A stretch of DNA of 64,000 bases from Coniella vitis. Taxonomy: Eukaryota; Ascomycota; Sordariomycetes; Diaporthales; Schizoparmaceae. Positions 63,637-64,000 of this stretch are shown here, piece by piece. The notes under the pieces were generated by a model. The model worked only from the letters and a program-made list of their open reading frames with translations. It was not told the origin of the DNA and made no database searches. The stretch spans positions 868,001-932,000 of the forward strand of contig WUJK01000014.1 of the NCBI GenBank assembly GCA_011317545.1. Reading direction: 5' to 3'. A program made the position numbers and the translations under genes. The first letter of the stretch is position 1. Every line of letters starts with the position of its first letter.

Positions 63637-64000
63637 ATGGACTCTCCAATACCGGCAGACAAGAGCTCGCCCGTCGGCCTGCGTCGCCGCAGTTCCACTC
63701 TGTCTGACTTTAGCCTGTCCGACGCCCGCCGATCGTTCCGCGACGGCACCCAGGACATCCTCAACCCCAGCGCCGCCAACCTCAGTGATCACTCTCGTCA
63801 AGGTGCCGACGACGCGTCCTCGCTCTTCTCGTCTCTGCCGCTCGCTTTCGCACTGCTGCCCGCCCTCTTTGGCATCTTCTTCGAGGGCGGCAGCTCCCTC
63901 ATTACCGATGTGATGCTGCTGTTGTTGGCCTCTCTATTCCTGCGATACACAATCAATCAACCCTGGGAATGGTACCACAATGCCCAACAAGTCCGCAGTG
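63637..64000 (+). CDS. Conserved fungal membrane protein, 5' part only
   Basis: The frame opens at ATG 63637 (MDSPIPADKSSPVGLRRRSS) and runs uninterrupted off the right edge, showing 121 complete codons. A Ser/Arg-rich cytoplasmic-looking N-terminus (LRRRSSTLSDFSLSDARRSF) is followed by two hydrophobic segments, about residues 68-83 (LPLAFALLPALFGIFF) and 88-105 (LITDVMLLLLASLFLRYT), then NQPWEWYHNAQQVRS. I recognise this N-terminus as that of a conserved filamentous-fungal protein without a known function. The rest is outside the window, so family and length cannot be stated. Confidence 0.75.
   Translation, partial: MDSPIPADKSSPVGLRRRSSTLSDFSLSDARRSFRDGTQDILNPSAANLSDHSRQGADDASSLFSSLPLAFALLPALFGIFFEGGSSLITDVMLLLLASLFLRYTINQPWEWYHNAQQVRS

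Overview
The window is nuclear DNA of a filamentous ascomycete. Genes carry short GT-AG introns (about 55-240 bp), there are no operons, intergenic stretches are several kb long, and one transposon shows C-to-T/G-to-A decay of the RIP (repeat-induced point mutation) type. The gene families and the 5S rRNA fit Sordariomycetes, probably Hypocreales (inference). Exon structures were built by hand from splice sites and conserved protein reading, and apart from the Erf4-type gene each model keeps one open frame across all joins.

Region 1 (1-13.7 kb, gene-dense core): a Trk-type potassium transporter (-), a long intergenic stretch, the TFIIH helicase XPB/Ssl2 (-) divergent from a CHY zinc-finger protein (+), and the proteasome alpha-4 subunit Pre6 (-, with a 7-nt microexon) divergent from a mitochondrial D-2-hydroxyglutarate/D-lactate dehydrogenase (+). 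Region 2 (13.7-28 kb): a gene-poor accessory block built around one 7551-bp Ty3/Gypsy chromovirus (17563-25113). It has two 474-bp LTRs, a 5-bp target duplication ATGGT, and decayed RT, RNase H, integrase and chromodomain, all on the minus strand. A separate decayed coiled-coil frame lies antisense near its 3' LTR.

Region 3 (28-41.3 kb): alpha-actinin (+), a VPS9-domain Rab5-type exchange factor (-), a 5S rRNA gene (-) and a TMEM184/OSTalpha-like membrane protein (+). Region 4 (42-49 kb): two secreted proteins on the minus strand, a GH43 glycoside hydrolase and a DUF1996 protein. Region 5 (52-64 kb): a large membrane-anchored tandem amidohydrolase (-), an Rch1/SLC10A7-type transporter (-), an Erf4/Golgin-A7 palmitoyltransferase subunit (-) and the 5' part of a conserved membrane protein (+) cut by the window edge.

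The genes are mainly housekeeping or membrane functions plus two secreted enzymes; no secondary-metabolite cluster, CRISPR or prokaryotic defence system is present. The most unusual items are the two-sided RIP gradient in the retroelement LTRs, its antisense coiled-coil frame, a 9-bp motif (TACTATGTA) repeated about 19 times in intergenic DNA and forming 16-bp palindromes, a 5S gene with matched stem changes, and an amidohydrolase whose second barrel seems to have lost its metal site.
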